Source of the DNA: Bryoerythrophyllum caledonicum
Lineage: Eukaryota; Streptophyta; Bryopsida; Pottiales; Pottiaceae
Reading direction: 5' to 3'
DNA length: 64,000 bases
NCBI GenBank assembly: GCA_963971425.1
Contig: OZ020518.1
Location: forward strand, 2,120,263 to 2,184,262
Within the stretch, counting starts at the first letter, position 1. Every line of letters begins with the position of its first letter. Below the pieces are notes generated by a model that ran no database searches, had not been told where the DNA came from, and was given only the letters and a program-made list of their open reading frames with translations. Both the position numbers and the translations under genes were made by a program. Positions 20,929-33,971 of the stretch are shown here, piece after piece.

Positions 20929-23669
20929 TTAATCTAGAGCGTCAATGAAAGCTTGGGGAGGTGGCAAGTCTGGGGCAGTTTCCATATCCTTCGCAGGCTG
21001 CCATGAGTAAAAGCATAAATTAGAAGAAAGAATCTAACATGCTATCGATTTCAAATCATTCATATATGGGATCAAGGGAAAATCATACCTGTTGCCACTC
21101 CAGGAAGCACCACACAATGTAGTTCACCACTACTACCAAACAGAACAATTTCCCTGCCCACGGCCCACAGGCGTAATACCTGAAAACAGTAGCAAACAAT
21201 GAGCTGATATTTTAAGTTTAAAAAACCTGTATTCCATGTCTAGGGTGCATCGACATGTACAAACGAACATCAACTCGCTAAAAGGATGTAATTCTTACCG
21301 TGAAAGGCGAAGGAGCAGGTCATCGTCCTCAGAACTCAAAGCATGGTCGTATACAACTTCTGTGCGCTTAGCAACATCCATCCAGCTATAGAGATTCTTC
21401 ATCTGCGAGGAAGTTCATACTCTGGCTCAAAACTTGCAACAGATATCTAAGAGGTCCCTTGCATTGCGAAATATCAAGAGGTTGATAATTTTACCCTGTT
21501 GTGCATGGAGAAGGGGTCTACTTGCGGTAGGAGCTGAATGGCCTGACCGATAGCAACCACCATCTCAGCTGGCACAGGTGGAGCAAGCACGATGATGTCG
21601 TCGGGCAACACCTGCGAGTGGCCAACGATAAATAATCATTATTCAAGGATGAAGGCAAACTAACTTAGAGTAATCTTTAGAAAGAACATAGTGCAAAAAA
21701 CCAGAGTATTGCAAGTCCATACATGCCTCGGGAACACCACCAACGCGTGTGCTCACTGTCAGAAGCCCGCAACTGGCTGCCTCCAAGATCGCAATGCAAA
21801 ATGCCTCCGTCAAAGAACTGTAGTGAAGATAAGTCAAATCAGAACACAGAATTTGCACAAGTTGACAAAAACGAAGATAAAAATTAGAATATTAATCAGT
21901 GGAGAGTCACAAACCTATTGAGGAAAATGTGGCCACGAACCAAGACGGAGCGGACATCAGTATGTGGAACAGCGCCGAGCATGTCCACACGATCTTGAAG
22001 TCCATGTTTCTCTCTCATCTCCTCCAAACGCACCCGCTTAGGCCCGTCACCACCAACTATAAATCTCACCTGCAATCGCATGGTGCCTAAGCATTCTTGC
22101 TGTGCTCAAATTAATCACTAGAAACCTCTAGGAAGAGATCCAACTTTCCCCAGAATTTGGATACAGATGTAACAGGTTTTAATTTTCATCTATGGAGGTT
22201 GGATGTCGTTTTTCCATGTTCAGGCACTTACATTAGGATAGAGTCTGCAGACCTCCGGAATGACTTCCACCAGCAAGTCGGCCCCCTTTCGATACACAAG
22301 GCGACTGATGACCACAATGATGATCTCTTCTTCTATACTGGGGGATGCCTCTGGGTCAGGCCGGAACATGGCTGTGTCCACAGCATTCGGGATGACGAAC
22401 ACCTTCTCCGGATTCAGCCCAGACCGAAGCACTGTGTTCTCCTTACTTGTGTGCGAGACGCAGATTGCTTGATGCACATCTGCGAGAGTGAACTGAAGCA
22501 CCTGCCACCACGAAATCACACATGATAAGCCCTCCATCTTGAATACCTTTTTTCTGCAAAGAAATTCAAAGAAGAAACCTGCTTCTGAATGACCTTTTCT
22601 TAGTTCTATTAATTCAACAATTTTGTGGTATTTAACCCTTAAACGTCAGAAGGTCACAGTATTCCACATGTATGGTGTCGTATTTGAACATGATAAGGTA
22701 CAGATATTGTGATGACCTCCAAATGAAAGATGTTACTTGAAGAATCTCCAATCCAAAGGTGAAAATTCTTGCGTGAACTTACATAAAAATACATGAAAGA
22801 TCAATATATAAAGAAACAGAAAATCTTAGAGTTGAGAAGGAAATCATAAAAACACTGAAACTGTAAAAAGAAAGCGAATGGTACCTTGTTCATGTGAATA
22901 CTGCCAAGGTCTGCAAAGCCATAGAGGGAGTGATCCGTGAACACAACGCGAAGGCCCATGGTGCGAGCATGTAGAAGAGACTCATGGCACAACGTGGAGA
23001 ACGCGGAATGGCCGTGCACCAACGTGATGCCCTCGCGCACAAGAATGGTCCGGATGATGGGCAGAGAGCCAGACAGAGTCGGCAGCACATCTTGCTGGAT
23101 GAATGGGAGGCGAGGAATGTAGTACACCTTGAGCCCGTTGGTCATGTACCGAACGCCACTCCTCCGCCCATACGCATGTGTCGCCACAACCACCTGCAAC
23201 ACCAAAATAAACGCCGACAAAAATCACACTAAGCCCTTAAACCCTAAAAATTCCAAAACTACCAAGATGAGTGTAAGATGATGATCCTGAAAAACCCCTT
23301 AAATTAAAAACTAAACCCTCAAAACTAAAAACTTAACTCCTAAAACACTAAAACCTTAAGAACTAAACCCCTAAAACTAAAAACTAAGAATTCCATTCTA
23401 TCAAGATGAGTGTGAGATGATGGCCTTAAAAACCCATAAACCCTAAAAACCCTCAAAACTACAACTGAAAACTGAAAATTCCTTTCTAACAAGATGAATG
23501 TGAGTGAGATGATGACCTTGTGGCCTCGCTGCAGCAAGCATTGCGAGAGGTAGTAGATGTGATTCTCCACGCCTCCGAAGTTAGGGTAGAAGAAATCGGA
23601 CACCATCAAGACGCGGTGGCGCCCGAAGCCCGGTTCTTGTTGCTGCTGTTCCCTGCCGATCTCCGCCAT
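20929..23669 (-). CDS. PIGA: PIG-A, catalytic subunit of GPI-GlcNAc transferase (452 aa)
   Basis: The first enzyme of GPI-anchor synthesis. It transfers GlcNAc from UDP-GlcNAc to phosphatidylinositol on the cytosolic face of the ER, in a complex with PIG-C/H/P/Q. Nine exons on the minus strand: 23669-23517, 23193-22885, 22501-22232, 22069-21915, 21817-21727, 21611-21495, 21402-21299, 21179-21089, 20997-20929. The frame is open throughout. N-terminal [31 protein letters not shown], and the glycosyltransferase family 4 E-x7-E motif (E300, E308) in [15 protein letters not shown] are all present. One C-terminal membrane helix lies at about 410-427 ([15 protein letters not shown]). Length is typical. 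The intron after exon 5 has a GC donor (GAG|GCATGT). Intron 2 holds a family A repeat. Intron 1 holds telomere-like repeats. Confidence 0.96.
22636..22775 (+). repeat. Dispersed repeat family A, copy 4, inside PIG-A intron 2
   Basis: It reads AAACGTCAGAAGGTCACAG, CCACATGTATGGTGTCGTAT, ACATGATAAGGTACAGATAT, ACCTCCAAATGAAAGATG, CCAATCCAAAGGTG. The intron is still intact by its splice sites. Confidence 0.75.
23220..23516. repeat. Telomere-like CCCTAAA-type repeats and triplicated donor region in PIG-A intron 1
   Basis: The intron is filled with degenerate AAACCCTAAA / AACTAAACCCT words (plant telomere-like). It also has three copies of a block CAAGATGAGTGTGAGATGATG followed by -CCTT (near 23263, 23402 and 23492). 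The last copy forms the exon 1/intron 1 boundary on the minus strand. Confidence 0.65.
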
Positions 23670-23949
23670 CGCGCGCGATCATTTGAACTCCGGTTTCAGG
23701 CTTGCTCCTCCGGTTTCGCGAGCATCGACGACGAGGAGAACTCTTGCATCGCGGTGCGTGTGCCAGATCTGGCGATGGCGAGGGCGAGGGCGAGAGCAAC
23801 GCAATGGCGTGCACGGCGAGAGTCTCGGTCGATTCTCGGTTGATGTCTGGGTGATATTGGGGTGATATTGATGTGATGTCTATGTGATACGTGGGTGGCG
23901 AATCCGGGTATGGGATCCGAAGCATCGTCAACCAACTGATCTTACGATG

Positions 23950-24590
23950 CATGGGACATTATGCGTTAGACATGCACGGACATTTATTGCTGAATGGTAC
24001 ATTTCTAGAAATATTTAAAAATGATTGAAATTTGTTTTTTTTTCCTGAAACTTCTTCCTGAAGAGGAAAGAAATTAATGAGGTGAAGATTTAAGTACAGT
24101 ATGAAAAGAGTTTTCCTGAAAGTGCTTCCGAAAGAGGAATCGAGGAGATTTTTTATGCACCATAATAGATTGTTAGGAAGTTCATCCTCTTTTTTTTGGC
24201 ACCAATGAAATGCATGCGGAGTAATGGCAATCAATGCTCTTGGGCCCTGACCAATGCAAGCTAAAGCTCCCACTTAGTACTCCAAGATCCCAAAAAGTTG
24301 ATTGGTAGCTCCCCCACCCTTTCCAAAGCCAAATCACCACATGCATGTGGTCCCAGTTGCTAACAAGACTCGAGGTGACATGTAACTTCCCTTCACTTTT
24401 TAAAAAACTATGAAGAAAGCATGATGAATTTCATGCTCCCTTTTTTTTGCACACATAAAAGGAATGGAAATTAATGCTCTCGGAGCCCTACCCAATACAA
24501 GCTAAAGCTCCCCCATGATATCCTAAAGGGGGTTTCACACTCGTACCAAGCGTCGAGGTGCTTAATGATACTAGCAATTTGATTGATCTA
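23950..24590. repeat. Diverged direct repeat upstream of PIG-A
   Basis: 24186-24280 and 24437-24520 share the block order TTTTTTTTGGCAC, AATG-AAAT, AATGCTCT-GG-GCCCT-ACCAAT, CAAGCTAAAGCTCCC. No coding sequence is seen. Confidence 0.5.
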
Positions 24591-25499
24591 GATCTTGAAA
24601 ATTGGCCTTCGTTGGGTGTTTGGGCTTTTACATCCGGACCAAGGATTGAGGCCAAAGATGTCTAATATGCCTACATGGCAATACTTTTTGGAGGTTTTGT
24701 TGCCAAGATTTTGGTCTTTCCAAGGAAGTTTGGTTCATACAAGAATAGAAACCCCAACTCTTGCCGAGGTGTCCAATAAATTTTCATTAAAATATTCAAA
24801 ATTTGAAAAGATCTTAGTTGTTAGATAAAATTAGTAACTTTGTTTACCCTAAATTGTTTAACCTCAATCTTATTACTTGGATTTTTACCTCAAATTTTCA
24901 TCTCAAATTTTAATCTAAATTATTTCACCTCAAATATTTTTCTAAATTTTTAACACAAATTTTCATTTGAAAGTTTTCCGTGTGAGTGCTTTTCATTTGA
25001 AAAAAAATTCGAGCCGGCTACCGCAACATTCATATCATGTTATTTTTTTTTGTTGTTCGCTCCTCCGACTGCAGTTGAACTCTCTCTTGTTGCTCCCCTC
25101 TACTCGCACGCATGCGAGTGTCCTATATATGTCGCTCTTCTAAGGGCATCCACCTCTTGGTCCTTGGAAAAGACGATGTCAATGACTTGTGCGCCTTTTA
25201 TCTACAAGCAATGAAACCAGACCCCAAATGAGAGAACAAAAAGGTAGACTTATAATAATCAAAGAAGATGGGAGTAAGATAGTCCCTTCGCAACAGAAGG
25301 AAGCCAAATAGAGATCAAAGGATCCTACAATCATCTTACCAAACCAATCCAGGTTATCAAAGGACCTCCACCAATGTTGACTATGATAGTGTTTGGCGCC
25401 TCACGTATACCAATCAATTTGTCAACCGCGTCGATGTTGAAATTTGTCCAATTAGGCTGAGCCCACTATGAGGGAGCATCCTTGAAATCCGATGCAAAT
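24591..25499. other. Gene-free AT-rich stretch
   Basis: The 24840-24990 part is rich in CTCAAATTTT and CCTCAAAT words. I see no gene. Confidence 0.4.
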
Positions 25500-26395
25500 A
25501 TCAAAGTCTCAAATGGCATGTTGTTTCCAATGAATGATCAAAAGAATGATGTCGGATCATATCCAACCTTGTTACCATAGACAATATTGAAGTACAACGG
25601 TAAGTTGTGCTAAGGAGTTGGAGGTGACATGAAGCCCTCAATGCCCTCGGTGATTTACAACATGGAGGTAAGAAGCCAGGGTCGTATTTGGTGCACCAAC
25701 ATACCCTTCTCCAAGATTTGTTTGCCAACTTCAACATACCATCTCAATCTGTGATAAATACACCAAGAACTAAAGCCCTCCTGAATTGTTGGTCATTCTT
25801 GTACTCCATTGCAAACAAAGTTCTCATGACCTCATCCTTGATACTATACTCTGGTGCACCTCAAGTCTCGCGATTGACGAAACATTAGACATACACCACC
25901 TTTGCATCATTTTATATCCAATTCATCATGAATGTGTCTCTGACCATCTTCTCTACGTCCACTGATACCTTGTTCATGGAATCCACCCTATAGTATTCGG
26001 CGACCAAAGGCGCAAATGGCGTAGAGCAAACGAAGGTCTCATAGACTTCGAGATGGCATCCCTCCAACCATCTACAATCCGTTCAACAACGGTTCCCTAC
26101 TAACAACAGTGATTCCGTGATTCTTGATTGAGGTTGCAAAGTTGGGGGGACCAAATTCGATCTTATTATGACACAGCCATAAACCTTCAAACAATTCGCA
26201 CTTGTCACATAGTCCTTGATGACACGGAGAAAATCATCTCTTTCCAAATGCACAAATTCCATCACCTCCAGGTTGTTCGTTGTTAATGGTATTGGTTTCT
26301 TGCCCGACTTGTCTCGATTGGTTATCGCAATGACTGGAGCAATGTAAATGGTATGCTTCACTTCATCTTGCTCCCATGAAAGACCTCATCCAAAG
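25500..26395 (-). pseudogene. Decayed unrecognised coding remnant
   Basis: One minus-strand frame from about 26361 down to 25760 keeps protein-like composition (HLERDDFLRVIKDYVTSANC, then EVYETFVCSTPFAPLVAEYY, then YSIKDEVMRTLFAMEYKNDQ) across several in-frame stops. A further open piece runs to 25500. I do not recognise the family. It may be a retroelement or host pseudogene. Confidence 0.35.
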
Positions 26396-29188
26396 ACATA
26401 ATTGGCCATGAAATAAGCAAAGGGTACTAGACCACCTAATAGATAATTCATCTTCAAGATCCCATTCGAGACCGCGTCTAGAGGATTCACCGGACGACAA
26501 TCCTTGTTCATTCTTTGATTGGAACAATATTGTCCGAGGGTATTCAAAGAAATTCTTTAGTTATTAGCCCGTTCGAAGAAGTCTTTGAGAGACATTGCAT
26601 GACTAGAAGTCTCTAAAAGGGATCGTATGATTTGTCAATTTCTAAGAAGGATTTGTCAATCCCTGGGAGTTGCGGCCGTTTCACATTCATCTGATAGAGG
26701 ATTTCATCATTGCAGGATTTGGATATGTGCGTATAGCGCTGCAACGTCCTTAACTTAATATTTGTGTCAAGTCAAGCTTTGTGAGTGAGACTGGAGATGT
26801 TGTAGTAATTGTCTTGCTCGTAAGTGATGGTTTATCATTAATAAAGACGTCCCTTTTCCAATTCTATCTTACACTCATTGGTTCTTCCTTTGTGGAGTGC
26901 AAGACGCTTGATTACATTGGAGATTCCTTTGATTCTTACTTGACAAAGATCTAATCGTTTCTTGTTGTTTCATTTGGCCCTTGATTCTTCTTCATTTCTT
27001 GCGCATCCATGTTTCTCTAATTTAAAGGAAGTGCGTGTGCAGATTACGCTCTCGATTTGTGAGAGTATTTTGGAACAATTTGGAGAATACTCGAGTTTAG
27101 ATAGATCTCTGGTGTGAGAGGTTTGGTGGTTAAGCTAGAGCTTTGTAACCCTTGAACCATGCTGGAGCTTTAAGATCACAGAATCGGTAGCAGGTGCTCT
27201 CGAATTTGCATGATGGAGGAATTTTAGCATAGGGTTGGCACATAACATACTGGTTGCAGTAATTTAGTACTCCAAAATGGTACAGGCTGTTGTAGTTAAG
27301 AGCTTGAAATCAACTTTTTATTTTGTTAGAGTTGCTTGAAGGAGGAAAAAATGGAGACTATTCTGTACAACATTTAGATTCAAGCTGGAGGGACAACTAT
27401 GAAAGCTCTGATAGTGTTGGAGCTTTGAAATCAAAGCTTTGAACCGTGTTGGAACTTCACTCAAGCCTCGATAGGAATTGAAGTTGACATTGTGTTGGTG
27501 GCTTATGTTTGAGAGGATTTCGATGTTCTCCAGCCTACTGCAGTGAAGGCGTGGACTACGCAGTTGTCAATTGATTTGAAGCGGTGGAAGATGAAGAGGA
27601 GTATGAAGGACTTGATTTAGAGGACTACTATTGTGCCCTGACAAAAGCGAATAAGTTTTAGTGATATTGTAGTTACGATGACTTTCTGCAATTTCCGAAG
27701 GATACTCAGGTACACTTGCTCGACGCCTGTAATATATAATCTTAATTAACTTACTGAACCAATAGTGGATAGCTTGACGTCGGTGTGGACATACGAGCTT
27801 TGAGCAAGTAGATAACTAGAAGATTTTGACATTGAAGTGCAAGTAGATAGCCCAATATTGGAATATCGAAAGAGCCGAGTGAATCCTTCCAGCTTATCCG
27901 GTACCTTTTCACATTACAAACTAGATTATGTTTTTGAACGAGCTTGAACCAATAGCCAAACTTATAACAAATGCTATTGGATGAATGTAATTCCATCCAC
28001 AACTTTTCATCCATTTGGCCGCTGCGTACCTATGCCATAACCTATAGGGAGTTTTAGGTTAAAAAAAAACCCCCTTACTTTGAAATTGATTTGTAGGAGC
28101 ATTCTAGCTCTGAATTACGTAAAATTTGTGCCTATTTTATGTGAAATTTGCCAAGGAATCCATTGAGAATTGTTAAATTGGCTTTAGTAATCTATTATCA
28201 ACCTTGAATGACGATTTTCTTGGGCAGAATAGTATTTTTCAACACCAATTTCCAAATACTTCCATACATTTCAAGTAGAGTGACTTGGGAGGACACTCTT
28301 GAGTGTTTCTCTTGTGTTGTTGTAGGTTTTTGTAACTTTTTGTAACCATCTACTGCAAGCTTGTGTTAGTGGTTCTAATTGCATTTTCATTTTCTGCTTT
28401 TATGTCGTTAGAGGAGAAGATCCAGTTTTGATATTTGAATTTTGATAATGATAGCTCCCCTTGTTGCAAGCTTTTTGTTGCCGGAATTTACCATTGGCTC
28501 CATTTTTTGTTGTCCTTAGAATGTGATAGGTGTCCTGGAGGAGCAAAGTCAAGGTGATGACCGCCGACCGGCATGACCATTCTATAAGAGTGTAGTAGCC
28601 AAAGTTGATAACTGGTGATCCACATAGATTAATGGTGGATGCAAGTGCAAGTTGCCGTAGCCTTTAGATAGTTGTGAGTTTGCGGTAGTTCTATTTAGAG
28701 TGAATTGATTGCCAATATGGCACCTATTGTAGCCAAAATCTCTTAATGGAAATTGTCATCATGTAGATCTTTTTGGAATAAACTGTAAACAAGGTACAGA
28801 GCCTACCTTCCTTTTTTTAATAATTTATCCTCCTCTGAGTCAAAAAATATCCTAGGTTTGTTTGTCATTCATTGTGAATTTGCCTTTTAACTTTCGTTGC
28901 ATTGGACGCAGATTATCTGCATTGTTTCTTGAATAGTGTTGTCTGATTGCTTGACCATTTACAATAGATTGTTGAAAACTTGTGCATCTTACAAAAAATG
29001 TTGAAAACTTATATACATACTTTATACACATGCACATATGAAGTAGAATGTCTACTATAAAATTCATTTTATTTATCTCAAAAGCCAAATATGAATAAAG
29101 TGTCTTTGAGCCCATGCCCACAAAGGCATAGGTTAGTGTAGCAACTTCATATGATACTAACTTGTATCTGCATGTTAACCACCATTGC
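26396..29188. other. Gene-poor stretch between decayed ORF and reductase gene
   Basis: An 87-aa ORF at 27751-28014 (minus) is unassigned. No motifs, RNA genes or clear repeats were recognised. Part of it close to 29188 is presumably the reductase 3' UTR. Confidence 0.4.
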
Positions 29189-31525
29189 TCATTCCTTGTC
29201 AACAAAGTTGTCAAGATATTTGTCCATAGTGACAAACTTGTAGTCCGGGTAGAGATCATCGGCATCCACATCACAGCTGGGATCCAGCTCAAACACTGAG
29301 CGACCAGCCACAACGGCCCACATGATGGCCTCGAAGATGTCATTGTAGGAATTCGGATTCCACCCTGAAAAAAATATAAAAAGTGTTGGACTTATTTGTA
29401 AAGTGAATTTTGACCTCTTTTCTCATTAGATTAAGCTCTAAGTTTCTATAATTGGTTGAACAGGGAAAAAGGTAGCTATGATTCATGGTAAAACGAAACC
29501 TCTCCTTTCTTCTCAAAAGTGACTAAACTACTTCTAACTTGAGTTTAGAGACCACCAAACGCTCATATTGATCTAATAGCTCTTAAGAGTGAGAAAAGAG
29601 TAGTATTATAATAAATTAAGAGAGGGTTGAATTTAGGGTGACTTTAAAAATAACTATATGATTACCTTCATAAGAAAATGAATCATTTTAATAGTACAAT
29701 CATCTGTAAAGGTGAGGAATTACCGAGTATGGAATATAACCAAGATTGGGCAATTCAACCAATTCCAAATAGAATGGATGGATCAAGGTTTGCTACTTTA
29801 CCTTCCATGATCTTGTGCACCTCGACCTCCGGAACATACGTCTTGTGAAGAGAGTGACCTATTTTCTTCTCCCAAAGCTGCACAAGGCCGTTGAGCGTCA
29901 CAAGATTGGGCTTGTGCCTAACCACGAGCTGCTTATTCAAAGTGCGCGAATCGTCCGCGGCCATCACTGTGAGTGTTGCAATGTCGACCTCGTCCGTGGA
30001 CACGACTGCAAACCAACATCAAAGTCCGGACATGAACAATCTAGGCATGTAATCGTTGGACGTGAGGAGAAGGATTAGAAACTAATAATGCTTGAGGGCG
30101 TTGAGGTCCTCTAATAAGCAAGCAACATTGACTAGTGGTGAACATGACTTAGTGATTTGACTCTACGTGCATGGCGAACTCTGCTTTTCTTTGCTCTCTT
30201 GTTCAACTACTACGTCGATATGAAGATGCAATAGCTGGAGGTGAAGTTATAATCCACATAAGATAATGAGGACAATTATATCCAATGGCTGCAAGTAAGA
30301 CACTGACTGCAACCATGCAAGACTACACTACAAGAAAACAGGGTGTTTAGCAACGTTTTGAAAAATTCCTAAGCAACGCCTAGGGGCAACAATTGTAGCG
30401 TGGTTTTATGTACAAAGCAAGCCCTAGGCGTTGCTTAGGAATTTTTCAAAACGTTGCTAAACACCCTGTTTTCTTGTAGTGCTAGGGCAAGCACTTGTAT
30501 CCAGTTGCCGGAAGTGAAATTTTGACAGACGATTCAAAACCACCCAAGATTATGGTGGACAATTAGAGGCTCATTACATCCCATAATCTTGCTTGTTTTT
30601 TAATTACCTGATCCGCAATAGAGTCAAGAGAAAACAAGAACAATTAGGGTTGAGGGATGTTGCAACGTACGCAGTCCTTCGCCGTCGCCCCAGATGGTGA
30701 CCTTGTCTCTGGGCGGCTGCACATCGCCGCTGAGTATCACATCCAGCTGCGCCAGAGACGCCCAGATCCAGCGCGCAAATCCACCGCCGCAGATGAGCGT
30801 GTGCGGGACGCCACTCTCGCGCAGCGCCTGCCGCACCGCTCGCTTCGGCGCAAACACCCCGGATAGAATGGACTTCTCGTTCCACGGCTGGTTGTCGATC
30901 CCGGACCCAAACTCCGACGGCAGAAACCTCTGCAATCAGTCCTATGTCAGCGGATTTCACACTGCTAATTGTAATGCTTCATCTGCCCTACTGCAGTAAT
31001 GTAAAACAGGTTGAATTGCAATCAGGATTTGTGCCAGTCGTACTGAAAACTGCCGATACAGCCATAATCCATAGTCTAAACCCCACACTCAATTGGACTC
31101 CCGTGGAGAACATTACCTTGATGTGTCCCACTTCTTTGATGGCGTCAATGAGCTTGAGCTGGCCGTCGAGCAGCGCGCCGCGACCGACCGTGGAGATAAC
31201 CACGTCCACCTGCTTCAGCGCCGCCACAAGCGTAGCATGGTCGCCAAGATCCCCCTGGCGCATCCAAAACCAAAGATTTACATATACAGAATTCTTGAAA
31301 CCAATCAATCAACCAATCGAAACGTATTAACATTCAACTGACAGGGAGGAGGGTGGCGCCGAGGCGTTTGAACTCGTTGTAGAGCGCCTGCTTCGCGGGG
31401 TCGGCGGCAGCGGAGCCCGGGCGCTCCAGCACGAAGGTGGGGTGGCCTAGCTTCACGCTTGCGGGGACCATGAACTTGCCAATCTCTCCCGTTGCACCCA
31501 CAATAAGAATCCTGCTCTTCTCCAT
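29189..31525 (-). CDS. PCBER / isoflavone-reductase-like NADPH-dependent reductase (319 aa)
   Basis: A member of the PIP family of atypical short-chain dehydrogenases (pinoresinol-lariciresinol, isoflavone and phenylcoumaran benzylic ether reductases). These are cytosolic NADPH enzymes of phenylpropanoid metabolism. Five exons: 31525-31343, 31254-31117, 30929-30671, 30005-29802, 29364-29189. The NADPH-binding GATGEIG motif is residues 10-16. The family signature RFLPSEFG is 108-115, and Lys136 (in VFAPKRAVRQAL) aligns with the family's catalytic lysine. The C-terminus contains the usual YPDYKFVTMDKYLDNFV. Length is normal. An in-frame upstream GTG exists but the ATG at 31525 gives the usual family start (MEKSRILIVGATG). 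Intron 3 carries a CACTA-type MITE. The exact substrate cannot be read from sequence. Confidence 0.94.
30326..30481. mobile_element. 156-bp CACTA-type MITE in intron 3 of the reductase gene
   Basis: Perfect 60-bp terminal inverted repeats (30326-30385 and 30422-30481) begin CACTACAAGAAAACAGGGTG, the typical CACTA/EnSpm terminus. They are flanked by the 3-bp target duplication CTA (30323-30325 and 30482-30484). Only about 36 bp separate the arms, so the element is essentially a foldback. The perfect arms indicate recent activity or a strong hairpin. Confidence 0.93.
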
Positions 31526-33970
31526 GGCAACCAGCTGATCGATAGACACACAAAGCTAGGTAGTCTCTATCCTGACCTACTGTATCTTTCAAGCCTGTCA
31601 GCTCCGCCTTCCACTTGCGAGACAAGATCGTATACAGCCTTCGACCAATTGCTTCCAGATGGAGCAAGCTGAGATCATGGGTTTGTTTCATTGGTGCTTC
31701 TGGAGACGTGGAGCAGACGATCGACAGGATTTTCGTCACCTGCTTCCAGTTTGGTGCCGCTTTCCCACCGAATCAGCAGGTGTCGACCTGGAAGCACTTT
31801 TCAACTACAGTCCAAGGCGTGAATGTAGTCATGTCTGTTCGTTCTCATCATCGACGCTTTCGTCAAAGCGGAAGCTGTACTATAAAGTGGAGAGGGGTCC
31901 CGAAGCCGGGGAGGAATAACGAATTGAGTGCGCCGGTGACCGTGCGAGCAAGCGCCTAAGTGACGAATCGATCGACGCAACCTGCACTTCGTGTGCAGGA
32001 TTGTGTTACCCTTTGATTGAATGAGGGTACCATTGTTCATTCTTCCGATCTCTGGAGTCGCGAGTGTTGAGGTTTTATGACGCTGGAAGAAGTGGCTGCT
32101 GATGTGGTAGGACTGAGAGAATCTGCCGAAGTTTTTCTTTTGTAAAAGCTCATGTTCACTGGCGACGATTTTGAAGCTTCACGGAACAGTGGCACGATCT
32201 GGCAGTAATGTTATGGCAGGAATACGAGTCGCCGAGAGGTTTGTAGGCAGGGTTTCGAAGTATTATTGTCCGCACAGAATCATATAAGTTTCACAGCGCA
32301 GAATTTGGGGATATATAAACTCCACACGACGACAGAAGAGTTGTTCTCTTCTTGCGCTCGGGCTGATTGCACCAGGTCTTCACATGGCTCTGCCAGTCCT
32401 TGAAGTGACCATTTGAAATTACATTGATGGCCTTCTATGTGTGTATGTACAGATACGAGGAAGGAGAAGGTAGTAATTTCTGTGTACATATATCTCACCA
32501 GGCTCCTTATTCAATATAGAAAAAGATGGAATGCTTTCCTCACTGGTGTTGCTTTGTGTGTTGTGGCTCCAGATCATAAATGAAGATGACTTCAAAGATT
32601 AAACAAGTACATGGTTTCACAAAGTCACCAAGTTCAACTAAAGCATGAAAACTATGCGTTACATCAACATCATCTTTGAGGCATTTGTGGATTAGCCTCA
32701 TTTCACAAACACCATTTTTGACACACACGCTGTGCGTATTCACCTAAATGCTTTTGAATTTCCACTTGACCTTCCACCTTTTCAGTTTCCACTTCGATGC
32801 TTTAAAGTTCACATGCTTAATATTTTTTGGAACAGATTTAACCCTTCAACGCGCAGCCTATGACCGTGGCATCAATCTAAATTTTCAATCAACTGTATGC
32901 TCTAGTTTCTCATCAAATAAAAGTGGACTTTTTTTTAAAAAAATTCAGAGATGAGATCATACGTCTCAATCATGTTACAAAAATCACAGAATTTTTTGTG
33001 GAAATTTGAATTTATTGTGATTTTCTGCAGGAAAAGAGAAGAAAATTCATATTAAATACAAATTATGCTAAAAAATTCTGAAAATTTCATCAAAGGTAGA
33101 CATTATAGTGCCAAAATTTGTGGTGTAAATGAAAGTTCCGTGTTTGGCTAAAATTAGAACCACGGTTATAGGTCCAAGTTCAAATTGCAATAACTTGTTC
33201 AATTTTACGTTTTTTTTTTAATTTTCAAAATGGTATGGAAACTAGACATCATTAGCTTCATTTCATTAGTTGGACTCAAATTCAAAAAATATCATGTTGA
33301 TGGCTTGAATTCAGATCTAGAGCTTAAGCTAGAAGATTCTCAATTTCATTGTATTGAGATCCGTATCACAAGCATTTTCTTTCTTACGTAAAACATGATT
33401 ACCTCAATGAGGCCAGTTTCATCATCATCTATTGTTTGTACATACAAGGAACTCTCCTAAGAAAAAATTAGATGAAAAACAATTGTTTACGATGATTATC
33501 ATCCAACAATGTCATCCGAGAAGCCAATTTCTATCTGCTTTGGCGTTTAAGTGTTAAGATGGAGTTCATGTGACGATGATAATTCTTTAAATTTGGATCT
33601 GGCATCTATACACGATACCTTCATGAGGATGGCACCCGGTCAGTCGGGGACAACCAAGGTCTACATTAGAGTTTATGTGATAATGCAGATGGTATGAGGA
33701 TCTTCGTTGATAGATTTCTCCTTGGTCAAAGCATGTATGAAAGTGTTCTCCCTCAATAATTCTATCCAAAGTGATAACATCACCCCACCTCTTGCAGAAG
33801 GTGAATGTAAAGAAATCAAGTTCTCAACCCAGTGTGAGGTTGTTGTAAGCGACCTCCTGTGATCTAATAGTATACTGAAAATGATGTTTATTGTATCCAC
33901 ACCATGTGATGAAGATCTACTGAGAACACGACTATCAATATTAATCAAAGAGGCGGATCACTGTATAAAT
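31526..33970. other. Upstream region of the reductase gene and gene-poor DNA
   Basis: The first few hundred bases should hold the reductase promoter and leader. Short minus-strand ORFs at 33587-33948 (for example IIFSILLDHRRSLTTTSHWV) look like decayed coding pieces in two frames. I cannot assign them. Confidence 0.35.
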
Positions 33971-33971
33971 G

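Noticed and set aside
30604..30960. Alternative ORFs over reductase exon 3 on both strands
   Set aside because: The frame with RFLPSEFG and matching splice sites is the real one; the others are GC-rich shadows.
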